This document shows, piece by piece, positions 35,301 through 43,845 of a stretch of 64,000 nucleotides of DNA; position 1 is the stretch's first letter, and each line of letters begins with the position of its first letter. The position numbers and the translations under genes are program-made. A model generated the notes under the pieces. That model saw nothing but the letters and a program-made list of their open reading frames with translations, was not told the DNA's origin and ran no database searches. This DNA comes from Cystobacter fuscus (GTDB taxonomy: Bacteria > Myxococcota > Myxococcia > Myxococcales > Myxococcaceae): contig NZ_CP022098.1 in assembly GCF_002305875.1 (NCBI RefSeq), positions 8,122,001 through 8,186,000 of the forward strand, read 5' to 3'.

Positions 35301-37745
35301 GGCCGCCACCTCGAACTCTCCGGCCAGATAGAGGCACTCCATGAGTTCCTTCTGGAGCGCGAACGTCCGCTCGTGCTCGCGCGCACGGGCCGAGGGAGGG
35401 ATGAGCCTGCCACCCGTGCGGAAGAACTCACTCGCGGCGCGGTAGGCGCCCGAGGCCTTCGCCCGCTGTCCCGCCACCAGGTGGAGGTCGGCCAGCTCCA
35501 GCCTCAGTGCGTCTGGGCCGATGCGCTCCGGCGCGTGGCCCAGGTGCGGAAGGATGGCGAACACCCGCTCGTCGAGCGTCTTCGTGGCGCGGGCATGCTC
35601 GTACAGGCGCAGGCCCACCTCCAGATGCCGCCCGGCGCGCTCCTCCTCGGGAATGAGCGAATAGGTGGCTTGCCGGACCCGGTCGTGCACGAAGCGGAAG
35701 GACACATCGAGGTCCGTGAGGTCCACCGCGCCGCTCTGTGGATCGAGCAGGACGTAGTCCTTGCCGAGCGGGAACACGAGTCGCTGCTCGATGGCGGTCC
35801 AGAGGGCGCGTGCCGTCTCCCCGGCCGTGGCGCCATGGGCCAGCGTGAGGTCGCGGAAGCCAAACGCCACGCCCAGGCACGCCGCGAGTTGGAGCAGGAC
35901 TCGGGTCTCCTCCGGCAACCGGAGGCTCTCGGCCACCAACTGCACGGCGACGTCCTCCGGGAGTCCCTGGGTCTCGATGCGGGCGAGGTCCCACTGCCAC
36001 CGACGGTTTCGTGGGTCGAAGTGGAGCAGCCCTTGCTCGTACAGGAAGCGCAAGAACACCTTGACGGAGAAGGGATTGCCACCCGTCCTGGAATGGATGA
36101 GACGGGCGAGCTCCAGCGCGCGCCCGGCTTCCGCGGCGGTGGTCTCCCGCACCATCCGGGCAACATCCTCGAGGCCCAGGGGCGTCAGCGAGAGTTGCTC
36201 CCAGGGCGTGCCGGCGGCGCGCAGCTCTTCGAGCGCGAGGGTGAGTGGGTGCGTCGTGGAGACCTCGGTATCGCGGTAGGCACCGACGAGCAGCAGGTGC
36301 TGGGTGGACGAGTCCCGCGCGAGCGCCCGCAGCAGGGAGAGCGTGGCGCTGTCGGTCCACTGCAGATCATCCAGGAAGACGGCGAGCGGGCGCTCGGGGG
36401 TCGCGAACGCCTGGAGCGTGCGCGCGAGCACGAGGGTGAGACGGTTCCTGGACTCGGAGGCGGACAGCGGTGGGGAAGCCGGTTGCTCGCCCACCAGCGC
36501 GCGGGTGTCCGGGACGGCCTCGATGAGGACGGAGGTGTTCGCCCCGAGCACCCGCTGGAGGCGCTCACGCATGACGGCCGTCTCCGCCTCCCCTTCCCCG
36601 AGCGTCTGCCGCACCAGGTGTTGCAGCACCTGGTGGACGGCATCGAAGGGCTCGCTGCGCAGGAGCTGGTCACACTTGCCGATGGCGACACGCCCCCGGC
36701 TGGCGGCCGTCACCCGGTACAGCTCGTTGACGAGCGAGGACTTGCCGATGCCCGCGGGTCCGGACACGAACAGGAGTTCGCCACGGCCGGCTGTGGCGCG
36801 CGCATACGTCCCGGTCAGCACGGCGACGTCCGTATCGCGTCCATACAACCCCTGGGGCGGGTGGTACTGGTGGGGCCGGTCCGAGAGGCCCAGGAACAAG
36901 GGAGGGAGCCAGCCCCCTTCGCGGAGCTGGTGCTGACACGACTCGAGGTCGGCGATGAGCCCCCAGGTGCTCTGGTATCGGTCCTCCGGAGCCTTGGCCA
37001 GCAGCTTGAGCACGATGGCCGCGAGGAACTCCGGCACCTCGGGGTTGAAGTCCTGCGGCGAGGCAGGCACCTGGGCGACGTGCGCGTGGAGCAGCTCCAG
37101 CGGTGCCATCGTGGAGAAGACGCGTCGGCCGGTGAGCAGCTCGAAGAAAGTAGCGCCCAGGGCGTAGAAGTCCGCACGGCAGTCCACGCCCCGGTTCATG
37201 CGTCCGGTCTGCTCGGGCGCCATGTAGGCCAGTGTTCCCGTCAGATGAGTGGGAAGCTCGGGCGGGACGGTCTCCAGCGAGAGCGCCACCGCGAGGGAGA
37301 AGTCGGCGATCTTCACCACCCCGGTGGCCGGATTGACGATGATGTTGTGCGGCTTGATGTCCTTGTGGATGACGCCGTGCTGGTGGATGTGCCCCAGGGC
37401 CGCGCTGATGCGCACGGCGTAGTCGAGGAAGGTGGGCACCTCCAGGGGTCCACGCTCGTCCAGCAGATGGCGCAGGGAGGCACCCCCGAAGTCCTCCAGG
37501 ACGAGCGCCGCCCGGTCGGGGAACTGCTCCAGACCCAGGACCTGGACGATGCCGTCCCCCGCGACGCGGTGGGCGATGGCGTACTCGCGGCGCAGCTCCA
37601 GGGTGCGGCGCCGGTCGAGATAGTCGCTGCTGGTCAGCTTGAGGATGACCGGGCACTGATCCCTGAGCCGGGTGGCCCGGAAGATCGTCGAGCGGTGGCT
37701 GGAATGAAGCTGCTCGTGAAGGGAGTACCCTGCCCGGTGTGCCAC
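32346..37745 (-). CDS. Giant multi-kinase paralog: Ser/Thr kinase - AAA ATPase - TPR-like - GAF - histidine kinase
   Basis: The 1799 residues have the same architecture as the protein at 7718-13018. The kinase (~5-270) has Lys36 and HKD 127-129, but the DFG triad reads DFS (148-150), which may affect Mg binding. Then come Walker A GPAGIGKS, Walker B AVFLDDLQWTD, a long helical TPR-like region, GAF (~1350-1490), a coiled coil (EQRVQERTEQLHSKNAEL), HisKA with His1559 in GIAHELKNPLNF, and HATPase_c with NLVDNACYSA, VHDNGGGVP and GTGLGLSLS. The HisKA H-box is canonical here, unlike in its paralog. The start is GTG 37745. A CRP-like palindrome lies ~80 bases upstream. No response regulator is adjacent. 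Confidence 0.93.
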   Translation of the reverse strand: MAHRAGYSLHEQLHSSHRSTIFRATRLRDQCPVILKLTSSDYLDRRRTLELRREYAIAHRVAGDGIVQVLGLEQFPDRAALVLEDFGGASLRHLLDERGPLEVPTFLDYAVRISAALGHIHQHGVIHKDIKPHNIIVNPATGVVKIADFSLAVALSLETVPPELPTHLTGTLAYMAPEQTGRMNRGVDCRADFYALGATFFELLTGRRVFSTMAPLELLHAHVAQVPASPQDFNPEVPEFLAAIVLKLLAKAPEDRYQSTWGLIADLESCQHQLREGGWLPPLFLGLSDRPHQYHPPQGLYGRDTDVAVLTGTYARATAGRGELLFVSGPAGIGKSSLVNELYRVTAASRGRVAIGKCDQLLRSEPFDAVHQVLQHLVRQTLGEGEAETAVMRERLQRVLGANTSVLIEAVPDTRALVGEQPASPPLSASESRNRLTLVLARTLQAFATPERPLAVFLDDLQWTDSATLSLLRALARDSSTQHLLLVGAYRDTEVSTTHPLTLALEELRAAGTPWEQLSLTPLGLEDVARMVRETTAAEAGRALELARLIHSRTGGNPFSVKVFLRFLYEQGLLHFDPRNRRWQWDLARIETQGLPEDVAVQLVAESLRLPEETRVLLQLAACLGVAFGFRDLTLAHGATAGETARALWTAIEQRLVFPLGKDYVLLDPQSGAVDLTDLDVSFRFVHDRVRQATYSLIPEEERAGRHLEVGLRLYEHARATKTLDERVFAILPHLGHAPERIGPDALRLELADLHLVAGQRAKASGAYRAASEFFRTGGRLIPPSARAREHERTFALQKELMECLYLAGEFEVAATGFSTLLTQARTPAQRASVLCLQAILSSLGNRHGEAVELGLEGLRLLGIDLPSAPDEATLAAELREVEALLAGRDTRELLDLPRMSDPNAELASELLNAITVAAYMAAQKLLVLMAFRQVRLSLEHGNCRFSPHGYSAHGFVVSTLLDDPVTGRRFGLLAIELATRLQEPRQYARALYCHAGFIEPWTQSARADIPQIAEACKILLESGDWPYAEVCFILQCWLRLSLGEPLQDLLAESQKFTDLLGTQKDPDNQYLHSLFRQTLSLLTGAQEMPGQIVQLSCFRWPANKAHAGRVLLEQHYLFRQLEQAMEVAEESAETMRSVPGLFLQTTHAFYYALSAAAVYPAASEHRKQELLALMEQRCAYLEKCAHRAPENFSPYLLLVRAELARVRGRHAEAHTRYEEAIAAARASGFTSVEAIACEQACRFQAELNRPPLAAAYLMEALNTYERWGAAGKVLHLAAEQSHLLHFYSGTLRGWDHKLQHDGLPRARPPSGEFPVLASTADLSSTDSFTEVLDVSSVMKASQAISRELHFPQLAAKLIDILMESTGAQRCVLVLQREDDFFVEASGEVGNGSAPLRPVQRMAHSDVLCPSIAELVLHTGTHLLLDDASAQEPFRGEPYITRHGVRSVLCVPILHRKQLLGLVYLENNLTAGAFNTNRLRVAGMLLAQAAISIENAGLYRKLAESNRTLEQRVQERTEQLHSKNAELQHALQSLKTMQAQIITQEKFAFLGSLTAGIAHELKNPLNFVKNFSELSLELVRELREAEGKREESGPLLEELEQNISKVCTHEQRASGIINGMLRHARNNRSEPQPISINQIVEEAVRLVHHGLRAMRPPRDVRIDTFFDDTLPQCHLVPEDLSRVILNLVDNACYSAHQKAQRNRVEPPRLKVSTCWTGSEVEIRVHDNGGGVPATVRDKLFTPFFTTKPAGEGTGLGLSLSHEIIVGALGGKMRVESEEGLYAEFTVVLPGELARRPARG

Positions 37746-37820
37746 GGCGTCTCCTTCGGAGGCCAGCGCCTGTTCATTCTCGGTGAGACCCCACCCACTC
37801 TATTCTGGCGGATGGCCTCC

Positions 37821-37844
37821 GCGCTGTGACCTGGCTCACAGCGC
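37821..37844. promoter_or_regulatory. CRP/FNR-type palindrome upstream of the multi-kinase
   Basis: GCGCTGTGA-CCTGGC-TCACAGCGC is a perfect 9-bp inverted repeat whose core TGTGA-N6-TCACA equals the E. coli CRP consensus. It lies between the S9 peptidase stop and the multi-kinase start, centred ~87 bases before the GTG. It could be a regulator site for the kinase gene or a hairpin ending the peptidase transcript; there is no T-tract. Confidence 0.45.
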
Positions 37845-37878
37845 GGCACAGCGACATCGCTGCCGCCCCGTGGCCTGG

Positions 37879-39969
37879 TCACCTCGCGAGCCTGGGCGGT
37901 GCGACGTCGAGCGCCCAGCAGTAGAAGCTGAGCTCGTCGACGTCTTGTTCGACGAGTGCCGTCAGCGTGGTGCCTCCGCCGTGTCCCGAGTCCCGGAGCG
38001 GCAGCAGGAAATAGGGTCCGCCCCGCGTGCCTTCCGCCTGGAGCCTGGCGACCATCTTGAGCGGATCGTACGGAGGCGCGACCCGGTCGTTCAACGCCGA
38101 CACGAAGGTCATCACGGGATAGCGGCGATCGGCTCGGACGTTGTGATAGGGCGAATACCCGGCGAGATACGCGCCCTCGACGGGATCCTCGGGCGAGCCG
38201 TATTCGACCGTCGCCGAGCTCAGGTGGCCGAAGCTCGGAAAGCGCAGCATGTCGAGGGTGGGCGCGCGGCAGTAGACGGCGCCGAAGGCCTCGGGCGCCT
38301 GCATGGCGGTGACGGCGACGAGCAGACCGCCGTTGCTGTTGCCGCGCGAGGCGAGCCTGGAGGGCGTCGTATAACCCGCCGAGACGAGCCAACGCGCCGC
38401 CGCGATGTAGTCGTCGAAGGCGTTCTGCCGCCGCGTCTTGCATGCCGCCTCGTGCCAGGCGCGGCCGTATTCACCGCCGCCTCGCACGTTGGCGAAGGCG
38501 AGGACGCCGCCCAGCTTCAGCCAGGCGGCGTTGAGCGCCGAGAAGCGCGGCTCCACCGAGATGTTGAAGCCCCCGTAGCCACTCAGACGCACGGGCTGGC
38601 GCCCATCACGAGGCAGGTCCGCGCGGTGGATGATGAACATCGACACCCGCGTGCCATCGAGCGACTCGTACCAGACCTGGTCCGTCACGTACTCGGAGGC
38701 GTCGAGCCCGACGTCGGGGACGTGGTACGGCGACAGGCGATCCGCCGCGTAGTCATACCGATAGACCGAAGGGGCCTGCACGTACGACATGAAGCTCACC
38801 CACACCTCGTCGCCGCTCCAGGAGCCGCTGATGCCGCTGACGATGCCTTCCCCCTCATTGCGGTTCACGGAGCCGAGTGCTGGCAGCACCAGGTCGCGGA
38901 GGGAGGTGCCGTCCTGGGCGTGGATGCGCACACGATGCGACGCCGCATGCGAGTAGACGGCGTAGAGCCGGCCCCCGACACCGGCGACCGTCTGCAGCGT
39001 GTCCGGGCCTTCGGGGATGAGCGTCCGCCACTCCGTCGGCGCCGCCAGTGATGCGATGCAGAGACGACCGCGCGGCGCATCCAGGTCGGTCTGGACGAGC
39101 AGCGAGTCACCGATCACCTGCACCTGGTTGAGAGAGCGCATGACGGGCGCCACTGGCACGAGCGCGTCATCGGCGAGGCGCAGGAGATAGACGACGTTGG
39201 CGTGCACATAGTCCCACTTGTAGAGCACGGCGAAACGGCGGCACTCGCTGACCTTGACGGAGCACCAGTACTCTTTCTCCTGGTCGTCGCCGAAGATCCG
39301 GCGGGCCGGCTCACCCGACCCGAGCCGGTGTTCGTAGATGGCGTTCCAGTGCGACTCGTCGCCCGCGGGCACCTCGCCCGGTTCGGGACACGCCGCATAG
39401 AAGAACCCGGAGGAGTCGGGTCGCCAGGCCACCGACGTGTGGCTCGTCCCTCGGGGGCGGTCGGGAAGCAGCCGCCCTGTCTCCACGTCGAGCACGTGGA
39501 TCACCGCGGCATGCGTCGCGCCAACGGCCTTGCCGAACGCGACCCGCGCACCATCGGGAGACGGCACGGCGAAAACCAGGGCCTCGGTGCTCGCCCACGT
39601 GTTGGGGTCGAGCACCGTCTCGAGCGGCGCGCCCGTGCCGCGCCGGAGCATGAACTTGAGCTTGTCGTCGCTGGCGTCCGCCTGCCAGAGGAACTCGCGT
39701 CCATGCGGCCCGGCGGAAATGGGCGGTGAGAGCCGCGCATGGCGGGAGGAGCGAGCGACCGCGGCCCGCAGCTCCTCGCGTCCCGGCACCGCGCGCAGCA
39801 CGGCGTGGGTGACGGCTTCCTGCGCCGCGATCCAGGCCTGGGTCTCCGCGGCGTCGAGCCGCTCCAGCCAGGCGTAGGGATCGTCGAAGCGCCTGCCGTG
39901 CAGTGTGTAGCCGCTCTCCGGATCGCGTCGCGTCGTGGGAAGGTCCAGGGTCCGGTTCAGGTCCTTCAT
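37879..39969 (-). CDS. Prolyl oligopeptidase family serine peptidase (S9A)
   Basis: The 696-residue peptidase should cut short peptides, often after proline. The N-terminal part has DPYAWLERLDAAETQAW, then a beta-propeller (residues ~70-400). The catalytic domain shows GYGGFNISVEP, ANVRGGGEYGRAWH, the nucleophile Ser545 in GNSNGG, Asp in SALNDRVAP and His in DSGHGGG. ATG at 39969 is chosen because GGAGG precedes it; 22 more codons are open upstream. No signal peptide, so cytoplasmic unless released. It diverges from the HMG-CoA reductase gene over a 145-base promoter gap. Confidence 0.94.
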   Translation of the reverse strand: MKDLNRTLDLPTTRRDPESGYTLHGRRFDDPYAWLERLDAAETQAWIAAQEAVTHAVLRAVPGREELRAAVARSSRHARLSPPISAGPHGREFLWQADASDDKLKFMLRRGTGAPLETVLDPNTWASTEALVFAVPSPDGARVAFGKAVGATHAAVIHVLDVETGRLLPDRPRGTSHTSVAWRPDSSGFFYAACPEPGEVPAGDESHWNAIYEHRLGSGEPARRIFGDDQEKEYWCSVKVSECRRFAVLYKWDYVHANVVYLLRLADDALVPVAPVMRSLNQVQVIGDSLLVQTDLDAPRGRLCIASLAAPTEWRTLIPEGPDTLQTVAGVGGRLYAVYSHAASHRVRIHAQDGTSLRDLVLPALGSVNRNEGEGIVSGISGSWSGDEVWVSFMSYVQAPSVYRYDYAADRLSPYHVPDVGLDASEYVTDQVWYESLDGTRVSMFIIHRADLPRDGRQPVRLSGYGGFNISVEPRFSALNAAWLKLGGVLAFANVRGGGEYGRAWHEAACKTRRQNAFDDYIAAARWLVSAGYTTPSRLASRGNSNGGLLVAVTAMQAPEAFGAVYCRAPTLDMLRFPSFGHLSSATVEYGSPEDPVEGAYLAGYSPYHNVRADRRYPVMTFVSALNDRVAPPYDPLKMVARLQAEGTRGGPYFLLPLRDSGHGGGTTLTALVEQDVDELSFYCWALDVAPPRLAR

Positions 39970-40114
39970 CGGGAAATCCTCCACTATCCTCATGGCGGGC
40001 ACCTCGGCCCGAAGACGCACTACCCAACGATGCACGGAGCACGAGGGGATGGGGAAACACTTCGTGCTCTAGCATCACCGGATTCTCCCTTGTTCCCAAC
40101 AGGACGGAGCGCCA

Positions 40115-41308
40115 ATGAGTGATGCCGATGCGAAGAACCCCCGCGTGCCCATCCCGCGAGATCGCGACAACGACTACACCGAGAGCGCCGCGGCCATGCG
40201 CCGCGCCTTCATCCAGGAGCGCACGGGGGCGTCGCTCGAGCACGTGGGCCGCTACTCGCTCGAGCCCGGCACCCTGCCCGGCAACATCGAGAACTTCATG
40301 GGCGTGGCCCAGGTGCCGATCGGCATCGCGGGCCCGGTGCGCATCCGCGGAGAGCACGCCCAGGGCGACTTCTACATTCCGCTCGCCACCAGCGAGGGCA
40401 CGCTCGTCGCCAGCTACAACCGGGGCATGCGTCTGCTGACCGAGTGCGGCGGCGTCAAGGCCACGGTGATCGAGCAGGCCATGCAGCGCGCCCCCGTGTT
40501 CCTCTTCGAGGACGCACGAGCGGCGCGCGAGTTCGGCGAATGGCTCACCGAGCACCACGAGCAGATCAAGCAGGCCGCCGAGAGCACGACCCGCGTGGGC
40601 AAGCTGCTCCACATCGCCCGCTATCCGCTCGCCTGCAATCTCTACCTGCGCTTCAACTATTCGACCGGGGATGCCGCGGGACAGAACATGAGCGGCAAGG
40701 CCACCCACGCGGCCTGTGAGTGGATCATCGCCCACTACCCGAAGAAGATCCGCTACATCCTCTCGGGCGCGATCGACACGGACAAGAAGCACTCGCAGCT
40801 CAATGTGTTGCAGACGCGGGGCCGGCGCGTGGTGGCCGAGGCGGTGCTCTCGCGCGAGGTACTGGAGCGGCTCGCCCACGTCACGCCCGAACAGCTCTTC
40901 GAGTACCGGCAGCTCACCCAGGCGGGCGGCTTCATGGCGGGCAGTGCCTACAGTGGAGCGCACGCGGCCAATGCCCTCGCCGCGCTGTTCATCGCCACCG
41001 GCCAGGACGTCGCCAACGTCTCCGAGTCCCATGCCGGCATCACCTACGCACAGCTCCTGCCCAACGGGGACTACTACTGGTCCGTCACACTGCCGGCGCT
41101 GATCGTGGCCACCTATGGCGGCGGCACCGCGCTGGCCACCCAGCGCGAGTGCCTCGAGATGCTCGGCTGCGTGGGCCAGGGCAAGGCCGACAAACTGGCG
41201 GAGATCTGCGCCGCCGTCGTGCTCGCGGGCGATATCTCGCTCACCTCCGCCATCCTGGCCGGCGATTGGGTGAGCAGCCACGACAGATATGGCCGCAACC
41301 GCAAGTAG
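40115..41308 (+). CDS. Hydroxymethylglutaryl-CoA reductase (class I)
   Basis: HMG-CoA reductase makes mevalonate from HMG-CoA with two NADPH, the committed step of the mevalonate route to isoprenoids, which myxobacteria use. The 397-residue catalytic domain without membrane anchor has all four catalytic residues: Glu94 (ATSEGTLVAS), Lys224 (DTDKKHSQLN), Asp298 (ATGQDVANVSES) and His389 (SSHDRYGRN), plus FMGVAQVPIGIAGP and GTALATQRECLEMLG. GGACGGAGC precedes ATG 40115. No other mevalonate genes are nearby. Confidence 0.95.
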   Translation: MSDADAKNPRVPIPRDRDNDYTESAAAMRRAFIQERTGASLEHVGRYSLEPGTLPGNIENFMGVAQVPIGIAGPVRIRGEHAQGDFYIPLATSEGTLVASYNRGMRLLTECGGVKATVIEQAMQRAPVFLFEDARAAREFGEWLTEHHEQIKQAAESTTRVGKLLHIARYPLACNLYLRFNYSTGDAAGQNMSGKATHAACEWIIAHYPKKIRYILSGAIDTDKKHSQLNVLQTRGRRVVAEAVLSREVLERLAHVTPEQLFEYRQLTQAGGFMAGSAYSGAHAANALAALFIATGQDVANVSESHAGITYAQLLPNGDYYWSVTLPALIVATYGGGTALATQRECLEMLGCVGQGKADKLAEICAAVVLAGDISLTSAILAGDWVSSHDRYGRNRK

Positions 41309-41488
41309 GTCACGCCACCTCCATGGAGGGCACTGGCGGCGATGAGGAGGAGGATGACCCTGCATCCGCGTTCCGAATAAGCTGCCGCGGCATGCGGTAC
41401 CCGCCCGGAACCGTCCCACTCCTCCCGGCCCTTTCCAACGGACCCTCCCCGCGGCGTTCGTGGCCGTGGCGGCACGAGGTGGCATGAC

Positions 41489-42670
41489 ATGTGGCTCGAG
41501 CTCGCACTCCTCCTCCTCATCGTCGCGCTCTCTGGGCTCGTCGCGTGGCGGCTCCGCCCGAAGCCGGCCCTCTGCCAACCCCAGCAATACGACGCCGCGC
41601 CGCGACCGGGGACGTTCGCGGTGCGGCCGCTCGAGGCGATGCCGTCGATCGCTCGCGAGACGCCCGTCCTCGAAGCCCAATCCGCCGCCTGGCGCGAAGC
41701 GATGACGCAGGCGGGCCTCCGGCTGCGCCGCGCCGGGGTGCGCCATGTCGTCTTCGTGCACGGCACCTTCGTTGGCCACGATCCCATCCAGTTGCTCTCC
41801 GCGCTCCAGGGGCCCCTCTCGGCGCTGGGCCCGGGGTTCATGCCGTCCCTGCAACGCCTCTCCAAGCTCCCGAGTGATCGCCTCCTGCGCGATCTCGGCA
41901 ATTACACCCCCGAGTACGTCTCCCTCTTCCAGAAGGCGCTGGGCGGCGACATCCCCACCACGCGCTTCGTCTGGTCTTCGGCGAACAACCATGTCGCCCG
42001 CCTGCGCGCGGCCGTGGAGCTGCTGCGGCTGCTGGCCACCTCGGAGCTCGGGCGCAAGCGGGCGCTGCTCCTCGGGCACAGCCACGGCGGCCAGGTGCTC
42101 GCCCTGCTCACGCAGCTCGTCTATCCGGCACGGACCGCGGAGGCGCTCTGGCAGGCCGTGCGCGACGCGGGCGAGCCCACCGAGGTCCTCCAGGACATGG
42201 CGCGCACGGTCGCCCGCGCGCGGCTCGACATCGCCACCTTCGGCATGCCGCCGCGCTATGGCTGGGCAACGGGCCGGCAGTGCCGCCTCCTCCACGTCAT
42301 CAATCACCGGGGAGCGGAGCCGCGTGGGAACTCCCTCGCCGGTGTCCTCCACACGGAGAATGGCGACTACGTGCACCAGTGGGGCATCTCTGGCTCGGAC
42401 ATTCCGCCGGGCAGCGCGAAGGAGCGGGAGTTGGCCGCGCGGCTCGATGCCATCCTCGGCGAGGGCCACGACGTGCAGGCGTGGCTGCGGCACGTGCGCC
42501 ACGGCGCGCGCGTACCGCGGGACGGGTTCAGCTTCCTCGTCGACTACGGCGACCGGGGCTCGAGCGCCCTGCCCAATTGCCTGGCCACGTGCTTCGGGCA
42601 CGGCGTCTACACGAGCTACGACGCCATGCTCTTCAACGCCCGCCTCCTCGCGGACCACTTCTACCGGTAG
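41489..42670 (+). CDS. Membrane-anchored alpha/beta-hydrolase-like protein
   Basis: In the 393-residue protein, residues ~3-20 (LELALLLLIVALSGLVAW) are an uncleaved anchor. The hydrolase core shows HVVFVHGTFVGHD (oxyanion region), LLLGHSHGG (nucleophile Ser in GHSHGG) and a late His in FGHGVYT or DYVHQWG. The insert between strand and nucleophile is long. The fold suggests a lipase or esterase facing the periplasm, but the substrate is unknown. ATG at 41489 follows GAGGTGGC. It lies on the same strand as HMG-CoA reductase, 180 bases on; no functional link is evident. Confidence 0.72.
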   Translation: MWLELALLLLIVALSGLVAWRLRPKPALCQPQQYDAAPRPGTFAVRPLEAMPSIARETPVLEAQSAAWREAMTQAGLRLRRAGVRHVVFVHGTFVGHDPIQLLSALQGPLSALGPGFMPSLQRLSKLPSDRLLRDLGNYTPEYVSLFQKALGGDIPTTRFVWSSANNHVARLRAAVELLRLLATSELGRKRALLLGHSHGGQVLALLTQLVYPARTAEALWQAVRDAGEPTEVLQDMARTVARARLDIATFGMPPRYGWATGRQCRLLHVINHRGAEPRGNSLAGVLHTENGDYVHQWGISGSDIPPGSAKERELAARLDAILGEGHDVQAWLRHVRHGARVPRDGFSFLVDYGDRGSSALPNCLATCFGHGVYTSYDAMLFNARLLADHFYR

Positions 42671-42766
42671 CACCGTCCTTGCCAAGGAGATGTCACTGCC
42701 TGGCCTTCCCTCCTGACGATCGCCTTCTCGCATTACCCCCTTGGACGGAGTCATTCCAGAGCCCGT

Positions 42767-43690
42767 ATGGTGAGCAAACGATATCCAAAGCTCAGGCAAG
42801 CCTTGCCTGATGGTCGATTGGTACTGCGCGAAGGACTCATCCTCTGTTTCTTCATGCGGCGCCCGCACGACGACATATCTCAGGCCGTCACGCGCGCGCT
42901 GGACCTCTATCTCGACGCAGTGGGACACGAAAAGCTGGGCTGGTACGTGGACATGGGAGGCGACATCGCTCCCGAAGAGTACAAAGGATGGGCGGGGGAC
43001 GTGCGGCCCCTGGATGGCGGACTCTGGGCGAAGGTTCGCGATGAACTAAGCTCTCGCGATAGCTGCATCCTGCGGTTGGAAGAGTACGAAAACCAGGTAG
43101 GTGGTTTTCATTTCGAGTACCACGGCAGGCCGAGAGAAGACCTCGACCTGCCAGGTTTCGTGAGCGCGGTGTCCTTCTGGATGCCCACCGAGTACCTGGA
43201 GACCCGTGGACCCGAGCACGTCAAGGCCCTGGCTGTGGCGCTCGCACGAGAACTCCCCCTCACCTCCGGCTATGCCGGCCTTGCGTTCAACCATCTCCTG
43301 GAGAGCAAGCCGGTCATGCAGTTCATCCGCGAGCAATGCTTCCGCTACCCAGGGATGGACGTACATCGGCTCGACACCACATCCATGAACCTGGGAGAGA
43401 GCGTGCTGGGCGCCTACTGGCTGAACTTCTACGGGCAGCCATTGTTCGATCAACTCGGCGGCGTGGCAGGTCTTCGAGCGCGGCTGGCTCTTCCGGAGGT
43501 GTCCATCGAAGAAACAGGCGCGGAGAAGGCGCTGGTTTCTCTGGGGACATGGCCTGAAGCGGGCGACGTGGAGCAAAAGGAAGAGATGAAACCCTACCGC
43601 GCCCTGGCTGGGGTGTTGGAACCCTACCTGCACGCGGAGCCCGGTTCCCAAGAGGCCGCACGACGCTGGCAGCGCCGCTTCCTCGACTGA
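42767..43690 (+). CDS. DUF3396-type T6SS immunity family protein (orphan)
   Basis: The 307-residue soluble protein resembles the DUF3396 'type VI immunity' family: LREGLILCFFMRRPHDDISQAV, AGDVRPLDGGLWAKV, FHFEYHGRPRE, the hallmark VSFWMPTEYLETRGPEHV, GYAGLAFNH and the late LGAYWLNFYGQPLFDQLGG. Base composition is lower in GC than its neighbours, as often seen for immunity genes moved between genomes. No toxin gene adjoins it on either side, so it may protect against an effector made by kin. Confidence 0.6.
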   Translation: MVSKRYPKLRQALPDGRLVLREGLILCFFMRRPHDDISQAVTRALDLYLDAVGHEKLGWYVDMGGDIAPEEYKGWAGDVRPLDGGLWAKVRDELSSRDSCILRLEEYENQVGGFHFEYHGRPREDLDLPGFVSAVSFWMPTEYLETRGPEHVKALAVALARELPLTSGYAGLAFNHLLESKPVMQFIREQCFRYPGMDVHRLDTTSMNLGESVLGAYWLNFYGQPLFDQLGGVAGLRARLALPEVSIEETGAEKALVSLGTWPEAGDVEQKEEMKPYRALAGVLEPYLHAEPGSQEAARRWQRRFLD

Positions 43691-43759
43691 CCGCCGCCTG
43701 CCAGGCGGAGATGGCCCCGGAAGCCCACTTCCAGCCGTGGCGAGCCCTCCGACTGAAAA

Positions 43760-43780
43760 ACAAGAACAATCTGTTCTTGT
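43760..43780. promoter_or_regulatory. Perfect inverted repeat upstream of the secreted beta-helix gene
   Basis: ACAAGAACA-ATC-TGTTCTTGT is a perfect 9-bp inverted repeat in an AT-rich island between the immunity gene stop (43690) and the ATG at 43846. It could be a regulator operator for the secreted enzyme, or a terminator hairpin flanked by A and T runs for the gene before. Confidence 0.45.
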
Positions 43781-43845
43781 AGTTTACATCGAATTTACTT
43801 AAAGCGGGTGCAACCCCAAGTCCACGAGTCCACGTGGAGGACGCG

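Noticed and set aside
34185-37829. 1214-codon plus-strand open frame opposite the second multi-kinase
   Set aside because: Same antisense effect; no ribosome site and no recognisable domain, while the minus strand encodes kinase, ATPase and histidine kinase motifs.
39311-42928. 1205-codon minus-strand open frame over HMG-CoA reductase and the hydrolase
   Set aside because: It crosses three real genes and intergenic DNA; low complexity typical of antisense frames.
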